Assembly (NCBI GenBank): GCA_946887105.1
Contig: CAMPKJ010000007.1
Location: forward strand, 1 to 48,413
Length of the DNA stretch: 48,413 bases
Direction: 5' to 3'
DNA from: an uncultured Acidobacteriota bacterium
GTDB taxonomy: Bacteria > Acidobacteriota > Thermoanaerobaculia > Gp7-AA8
Of this stretch, positions 36,523 to 45,500 are shown piece by piece. The position numbers were made by a program, and so were the translations under genes. The first letter of the stretch is position 1. Every line of letters begins with the position of its first letter. The notes under the pieces were generated by a model. It ran no database searches. It saw only the letters and a list, made by a program, of their open reading frames with translations, and was not told the origin of the DNA.

Positions 36523-39500
36523 ATGAGTCGACAGAGATTTGTGTGCGGCGTCGTCGCCGCGCTGGCGATGTTCATCAGCATTCCGGCGTTCGCCACCGCG
36601 TACACCAGCAATCAGAGCGGCGATTGGAACCTCGCGGCCACATGGTCGCCGGCGGGCGTCCCGACCATCGGCGACAGCGTCACGATCACGGGCAGTCACG
36701 TGATCACGGTCTCGGACACACAAGGCATCGACTCCCTCACCTGGAGCCAGAACAGCGGCAACAAAGAACTGCACATCGTCACCGGCGGCGATCTCACCGT
36801 TCTGAACCCGCTCACGTCGGCGCAGCTCAATCCCTCCACCGACGGCGCGAACCTGCTGGTCATCGACGGCGGCGTGATGTCGGTGGCGAACGGATCGATG
36901 AACGTCGGCCAGTCCGGACTCGGTCTCGCGCGCATCCGGTTCACCTCGCTCGGCGGCACGCTCACCATCGGCGACGACCTCCTCTTCGCGGGCAACCCTG
37001 TCAACGCGCAGGTGCAGTGGGATGCGGGCAGCGCCGGCACGCTGAAGATCGGCGGCGATCTCGCCAGCGGCGGCAACATCATCACCACCGCCTCCTCGTC
37101 GACAATCCTCTTCAACGGCACGGCCGGGCAGACCATCAACCCGTATACCTTTCAGAATCTCACCATCGATAAGTCGGGCACCACCGCGACGCTCAACGGC
37201 GCGATCACCATCAACGGCAATCTCTCGATTCCGAACGGCGTCCTCGACGACGGCGGCTTCACGATCTCGCTCGACAGCGGCCTCGCATCGCAGGTCAACA
37301 TCGGCGCGAACGGCGTGCTGAAACTCGGCAGCGAGTTCGTGGCCACGACGTTTCCGACGCCGTACACGCCCGCCAACGTCACGCTCAACACCGGCAGCGC
37401 GGTGGTCTATCAGTCCAACGCCGGGCAGGTCATCGACGACGGCATCCAGTACCAGCGCCTGTTCCTGCAGAAGATCGGCGCGGCGGCGGCATTCAAGAGC
37501 ATCTCCGGCTCGCTGCTGAAGGTCCTCCAGGAGCTGTTCGTCGACGCGAGCGTGACCGTCGACTTCGACAACGACATCCTCGACGTCGATGGCAACATCA
37601 ACGGCAACGGCACCATCCAGCTCAGCAAGACCGTGGTCGGCGGAGCGATGAGCGTCGGCGGCAACTGGAGCGGCGGAACGCTCAATGCGGTGGCCGACAC
37701 CACCGTGACGTACGACGGCACCGCCGGGCAGGTGATGCGTCCGGCCACGTACCAGAACCTGGTCATCAACAACACCGGCGGCGACGTCACCCTGACCGGC
37801 ATCGCCTCGGTGGAGGGCAACCTCAGTCTGAACAGCGGCAACGTCGTGATCAGCAGCGGCTCGTTCACGATCGACGGCACCGCAACGGTCGCGCGCACCT
37901 CCGGCCACTTCATCGGACCGTTGACCATGGAGCTCGACGGGACGTCAGCGCAGCGCTTCGAAGTCGGCACCGCCGCGTCGTACCTCCCCGTCGACGCCGA
38001 ATCCGACATCCCCGGCACGCTCACCGTCAAGGCGGTGGATGGGCCGCAGGCGAACGTCACCGGCATCAACACGCTCGATCGCTTCTGGACCTTCGGCGCG
38101 CCGGCGACCGTCACGGGACTGGACAGCGTTCAGTTCACGTACAACCAGTCCGACGTCACCAACGGCGATGAGACCAAGTACCGCCTCGCGCGATACAACG
38201 GCGGGATCTGGACTGACTACGGCGCCGCAAACGATGTCGCGAACACCGCCTCCGCGATCGCCGTGGCCGGATCGATCGGCGACTGGGTGATCGGACAGAA
38301 GGGCAGCACCGGTTTCGCCGGCAAGGTAGCGATCACCAGCGTCAACGGCGGCGCCGATCCGGTCGTCAACGATCCCTTCGACGTCGACGTCGAGACGCAG
38401 CACGACGACGGCACGCCCGCGAACGTCACCTTGAACACCACCATCGACGTTCTTCTCGCGGCAGGTACCGGCACGCTCCTCGGCTCGAGCGCGAGCATCA
38501 ACGCGGGCACGAGCTCCGGCACCGCGACCGGACTCACGTACGACCTCGTCGAGTCGAACGTGCAGCTGAACGCTTCATCATCGGCGGGCGATTCTCTCGA
38601 CTCCGGAAACAGCGCGCTGTTCGACGTCGTCGCCATTCCATCGACGCTCACCGTCACCACCATCGCCGACAGCGGACCCGGCTCGCTGCGCGAAGCGATC
38701 ACCACCTACAACAGCAGCGGATGCACGATCCCCTGCACCATCACCTTCGACTCGGGCGGCACCGGCAACATCGTCCTCAGCTCGCAGCTCCCTGCGCTCA
38801 CCGGCGGGCAGCTCACCATCGACGGATTCACCGGCAACGGCGCGCAGCCGAACACGAATGCCTTCAACCAGCCGCTGAACTCCGTGATCACCGTCTCGCT
38901 CGACGGCAACAACACCGTTCCCTTCGGACTGATCATCCAGTCCGCGAATACCACCATCAAGGGTCTCGGCTTCCGCAACTTCAACTTCGCCGCGACCGGC
39001 GAGGCCATCAAGATCGACGGCGTCAGCGGCTGCTCGATCGCCGGCAACTCCATCGGCACCGACAACGGCGGCGCGACCGCTGCCGCGAATTATTTTGGCG
39101 TGGTCATCAACGGCGCGGGCGCGGCCGGGAACATCATCGGCGGCAACAATCCGGCCGATCGCAATCTGATCAGCGGCAATGTGCTGAACGGCATCGTGAT
39201 CAGCAACGCCAGCTCGAACGAGGTCAGCAACAACTTCATCGGCACCGCGGCGGACGGCATCTCGCCGCTCGGCAACGGCGGACACGGCATCAGCCTGACC
39301 GGCAGCACGAGCAACTCCAAGATCGGCCTGAGCGCGAACCGCATTGCCTTCAACACACTCAAAGGCGTCGAGGTCAACACCACCGGCATCGGCAATCTGA
39401 TCCGCGAAAACGAGATCTACTCCAACGCCGGCATCGCCATCGATCTCGGCACCGACGGTCCGACCGCAAACACGGCCGGCGACGCCGACACCGGCGCGAA

Positions 39501-42500
39501 CAATCTGCAGAACTATCCCGACATCTCCTCCGCGCAGGTGAACGGCGCCAACGTCGACGTGACGCTGTCGCTCGATTCGTCGGCCGGCGTGAACGCGAAC
39601 TTCTTCGTCATCGACATCTACAAGGCCGACGCGTCGTCGCCCTCGCAGGCCGCGGAGTATCTCGGCGCGTCCGGATGCCTCGCCGGCGTGCTCACCAATC
39701 AGGTGGTATCGGTGCCAGTCGGATCGCTGACCGTCGGCTCCAAGATCGTCGCCACCGCCACCGCGTATAGCGGCGCCGCGTGCACCGGCACGAGTGAAGG
39801 AACGTCCGAGCTGTCGCCCGGCTTCACCGTCAACGGCGACGTGTTCTGGATCAACGGCGCGGGCGGACCGTGGGAAAACGCCGCGAACTGGAACACCGGC
39901 ATGCTCCCGGCATCCGGCGACAACGCCATCATCGACGCTCCCGGAACGTACACGGTCACGCTCAGCAGCGGCCAGACCGTGAAGAGCCTGACCATCGGCA
40001 GCGGGATCTCCGGCGTGCAGACGCTGCAGGTCAATGTCGGGCCGCTCACGCTCAACGGCACCAGCAGCATCACCACCACGGGCGTGCTCGATCTCAGCCA
40101 CGACATCCAGGGCAGCGGCACGCTCGCGAACGACGGCACGTTCAACTGGAACGCCGGCACGATCTCGCTGGCGGGCGTCACGAACAACACCGCCAACATG
40201 ACCATCGGCACCGGCAGCGCGAAGACGCTCACCGGCACGCTGCTCACGAACGGCCCCGCCGCATCGATCTTCTGGACCGGCGGCGTCATCAACCTCCTCA
40301 CCGGCGGCTCGATCTCCAACGCGGGCCTGTTCCAGACCAACTTCGACGGCACGTTCAACAACGCCGGCAGCGGCGGCGCGTTCACCAACGTCGGCACGTT
40401 CCGCAAATCGGCCGGCGCGGGGAGCACCGTCTTCAGCGGCATCGCGCTGAATCACAACAGCGGTACGGTCCAAGTGCAGGACGGCACGCTCGATCTCGCC
40501 GGCGGCTCCGCGTTCGCGGCCATCGACATCACCGCGGGGAAGACGCTGACGATCAACTCCGACACGTACGTCTTCGGCGCCGGCACTTCGCTCACCGGCA
40601 CGGGCAAGGTGCACGTCGCGGCCGGCGGCACGCTCACCGTCAACACGGCGGTGAACTTCCCGGCGTTGCACCTCGCGGGCGGCGTCGTGGACGGCTCCGG
40701 CGATGTCGCCGCCGCCGCATCGCAGCTCATCGTCTGGGACGGCGGGACGTTCGGCACCGGCGGCGGCGACCTGCAGGTGCTCGCGTCAGGCGTCCTGCAG
40801 ATCAACACGGCCAGCGCGAAGACGCTCACGCGCACGCTCGACGTCAGCGGCGGCAGCGTGCTCTGGGGCGGCGGCACGATCAACATCGGCACCGGCGGCT
40901 CGATCTCCAACAGCGGCACGTTCGAGTCGACGGCCGACACGACGCTCAACAACAGCGGCGTCGGAACGCCGGCGTTCACGAACACCGGCACGCTCAAGAA
41001 AACCGGCGGTGCCCTCGCGACCGACTTCCTCAACGTGAACCTGGTGAGCTCGGGTCTGCTGTGGGTGGCCTCCGGCACGCTGAACCTCGCCAACGCGACG
41101 CTCAGCGGCACCATCGATCTCGACCCGGCCGCCACTCTGCTCGTCGACAGCGACGTCGTCACGCTCAACGCGCCTTCCTTCATCGACAGCGGCCTCCTGA
41201 AAGTGGCGTTCGGCACGCTGACGATGGACGGCACGTTCCCGCTGCCGAATCTGCAGTTCGACAACGGCACGCTCGACGGCAGCGGCGCGGTCACGCACAC
41301 CGGACCGTTCGTCTGGAACGGTGGCACGCTCGCCGGAACGGGCACGAGCTCGATCGGTGCCGGCGGCTCGCTGACCCTCAGCAGCGGCTCCGCGAAGACA
41401 CTCGACCGCGCGCTCAGCATCGGCTTCGGTCAGACCGCGATCTGGAGCGGCGGCACGATCAACATCGGCACCAGCGGCAGCATCGCCAACGCCGGCACAT
41501 TCGACGCCGCCGCCGACAACACGTTCAACAAGAGCGCCGGCGGCACGCCGTCGGTCACCAACACCGGCACGTTCCGTAAATCCGGCGGCGCCGGCATGAC
41601 CAGCTTCGTCAACGTCGATCTCAACAGCAGCAACACCATCGAGATCCAGTCCGGCAACCTCGATCCCTCCAACGCGTCGCTCAGCGGCACGGTCGATCTC
41701 GACCCCGGCACGAAGCTGATCGTCGACGGCAACGTCACCACCATCGCCGGCGCGATCACGTTCCCCGACAGCGGCCTGGTCGACGTGCAGGGCGGCACGC
41801 TGATGGTGAGCAACAACGCCACGATCCCGGCGTTCAACTTCACCAGCGGCGTCATCGATGGCACCGCGACGCTGACGCTCACCGGCGCGCCCACCTGGTC
41901 CGGCGGCACGATGCAGGGCAGCGGCGTCACCGAGCTGGCCACCGGCGCGACGCTGGCCATGAACGGTGTTGCGAAGGCGCTGAACCAGCGCACGCTCCGC
42001 ACACTCTCCGGCGCGACGGTGAACTGGAGCCTGGGCACGCTGGACGTGAACGCGGGCGGCAACATCGACAACAGCGGCCTGTTCCACGTTGCGTTCGACG
42101 GCAACATCAACAACTCCGGCACGGCCGGTCCGTTCACGAATAACAACGGCGGCACGCTGCGCAAGTCGACCACCGCGGGCAGCCTCACGCTGACCGGCAT
42201 CAATCTCTTCAACAACGGCATCGTCGACATCGACCTCGGCAAGGTCGACGTCACCGGCTCGTACCAGCAGGGCGCCACCGGCTCGCTGGACATCCTGCTC
42301 AACGGCGTCGTCCCCGGCACGCAGCACGGCCAGCTGGTGACGAACTCCAATCCGTCGCTGGCGGGCGCGCTGAACGTCACGTTCAGCGGTCCGTATCAGC
42401 CGCTCGTCAACGACGACTTCACCGTCATCTCCTGGCCGGGCGATGCGCACACGGGCGACTTCGCGCCGTACAACCTCCCGGCGCTGACGAACGGCCGCAC

Positions 42501-45500
42501 CTGGTCGAACGCATTCGACGCCGGCGGGCTGCATCTGATCGTGAACGCCGGCGATGCCGACCTCTCGATCGCCAAGACCGCGTCGCTCGCGAACGTCGTC
42601 ACCGGTGAAGCGATCAGCTACACGCTCACGGTCAACAACGCCGGTCCCGACACCGCGTCGAACGTGCAGGTCAGCGACACGCTGCCGCCGGGACACACGA
42701 CCATCTCTGCGAGCGGCACCGGCTGGACCTGCAACGTGCTCGGCGACACCGTGACGTGCACCGTCGCCTCGCTCGCGACCGGCACCGCGCCGGTCATCGT
42801 CATCAACGCGAACGCGCCGCCGACGCCGCAGGCCATGAACAACACCGCCACGGTGTCTTCGGCCAATCCCGATCCAGCCGCCGGCAACAACTCGGCGTCC
42901 GTCATCGTGACCGTCGATCCGCCGTCCGCCGATATCGAAGTTTCGGCGACCAGCCCGGGCGCGCCGGTCGCACAGAACACGTCGTTCCAGTTCGATTTCG
43001 CGATCGCGAACAACGGTCCGCAGGCCGCGACCAACGTGACGTTCTCCGCGCCGGTTCCGGCCGCGCTGACGTACGTGCTGGCCACGCCCGACACCGGCTC
43101 GTGCAACTTCGCCGCGAGCACCATCACCTGCAACCTCGGCACGATTGCGAGCGCCGGCACCGTGCACGTGCTCGTCGATCTCACCACCACGACCACCGCC
43201 GGCACGCACACCGTGACCGGCACCGGCGACGCGACCGAAGGCGATCCGCTTCCGGCGAACGACAGCATCACGCCGGCCGTGCAGGTCAGCGGGGCCGGGA
43301 TCGTCGTGACGAACCTGAATGACTCCGGCCCCGGCTCGCTGCGTCAGGCGCTGCTCGACGCGCAGAGCAGCGTCTGCACCGCGCCGTGCACGATCTCGTT
43401 CAATCTCACCACCACGCCGTATCTCATCAGCCCGGCCACGGATCTCCCGGCTGTGGCCAGCGACGTCACCATCGACGGAACGACGCAGGCCGGCTTCGGT
43501 GGAACGCCGATCGTGCAGATCGACGGCGGACTGCTCAACACCTCGCCCGGCACGTTCGTGATGAGCGGTACCGGCGCGACGATCCGCGGCCTCTCCATCA
43601 CCGGCGCGAACGGCACCAGCCCCGCGATCTCGATCACCGGCGACAACAACGCCGTCGTGCAGAACTTCATCGGCATCGATCCCTTCCAGGGCGTCGCCGC
43701 GAACGCGATCGGCGTCTCGATCGCGGGAGACGACAACGAGATCGGCGCGATCAACGTGTTCGACGGCAACGTCATCTCGCACAACACCACCGAAGGTGTG
43801 ATCGTGATGCCGACCGGAACAGGCAACGCGATCGTCAACAACAACATCCATGACAACGGTCTGCTCGGCATCGACCTCGGCGACGACGGTCCGACGCCGA
43901 ACGTCGCCGGCGACGCCGACACCGGCGCGAACAATCTGCAGAACTCGCCCACGCTCACGTCCGCGGTGCTCGACGGCGTCGGCGGACTGACCATCAACGC
44001 GAGCATCGACTCCTCGGCGACGTCCGCCGCGAGCATCTTGTTCGAGTTCTACGAAGCGGACCTCTCCGGCGAAGGCGAGACGCTGCTCACGCGCGTCTGT
44101 ACTGCCGGAAATGCATTCTCAACCGGCACGAGCTTCCCGGCCGGCAGCATCACCGCCGGAGACTCGATCGTCGCCACTGCCACGGCATACTCCGACCTCG
44201 CCTGCGGCACCGTCGCGGACGGCACGTCGGAGTTCTCGAACATCGTCGTGGTCACGCTCTGCACCGCGCCTCCGGCCACGCTGACCACGCCTCCGTCGGT
44301 GTGCGAGAGCGCCACCGCCGCGGCGAGCGTGAACGCGCCCACCGCGACATCCTTCAACTGGTCGGCGACGAACGCGACCATCCTGGCCGGACAGGGCACG
44401 AACGCGATCACGTTCAGCGCCGCCGCATCCGGCACGGTGATGCTGTCCGTGACCGTCGAAGATGCCAACGGCTGCACGAACACCGTCAGCAACACGTTCC
44501 CGATCACGCCGACGCCGATCGTCAACATCGCCGGACCGGCTGCCACGTGCCCCGGATCGCCGGTCACGCTCGACGCCGGCAGCTTCGCGTCGTACGCCTG
44601 GAGCACCGGCGCGACGACGCAGACCATCACCGTCTCGCCGGCGGTGGCGACGACGTACAGCGTCACCGTCACCGACGCCAACGGCTGCACCACCACCGAC
44701 TCGCACGCGGTCACGATCTCCGCGACTCCCACCGCCACGATCACGGCGCCTGCCGCGGTCTGCGCCAATACGAACGGCAACGCCTCCGTCGCCTCACAGC
44801 CGGGCGCGACGTACGCGTGGTCGATCACCAACGGCACGATCGCCGGCGCGGCGAACGGTGCGAGCATCACCTTCACCGCCGGCGCAACGGGCAACGTCGC
44901 GCTGTCGGTGAGCGTCACGCTCGGCAGTTGCACGTCCACCGGCAATGCCACCGTGCCGATCACGCCGGCGCCGTCCGTCACCATCACCGGCCCCACCAGC
45001 GTCTGCGCGAACACGCCGTTCACGCTGAACGCCGGCAGCGGCTTCTCGTCGTATCTCTGGTCGACAGGCGCGACCTCGCAAACCATCACCGTGACGCAGA
45101 CCACCGCCTCGCACACGTACAGCGTGACCGTCTCGAACGGCAGCTGCACCGCGAGCGATACGCACGTCGTCACCGCCTCCGGTCCGAACGCGACCATCAC
45201 CGCACCGGCATCGGCATCCGAGCACGCCACCGGACTCTCCGCGAGCGTGCCCGCGCAGCCGGGCGCCGCGTATGTCTGGAGCATCGACAACGGCGCCATC
45301 ACCGCCGGACACGGCACGAACGCGATCACGTTCGACGCCGGCGCTGCCGGTGCGGGCGCAACGACGCTCGCCGTGCAGATCACGCTCAGCGGCTGCACCG
45401 CGAACGGCACCCACGCCGTCAACATCAACGGCCCGGGACCGTCGCAGGCCGACGTCTCGATCACCAAGACCGCACCGGCGTCCGTCACCGCGGGCGCGAC

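Noticed and set aside
38578..43851. Long minus-strand frames (about 697 and 1,021 codons) within the giant gene
   Set aside because: The plus frame has domain structure and repeats throughout. The minus translations are Arg/Asp/Gly/Ala-rich and show no motif, so they are shadows.
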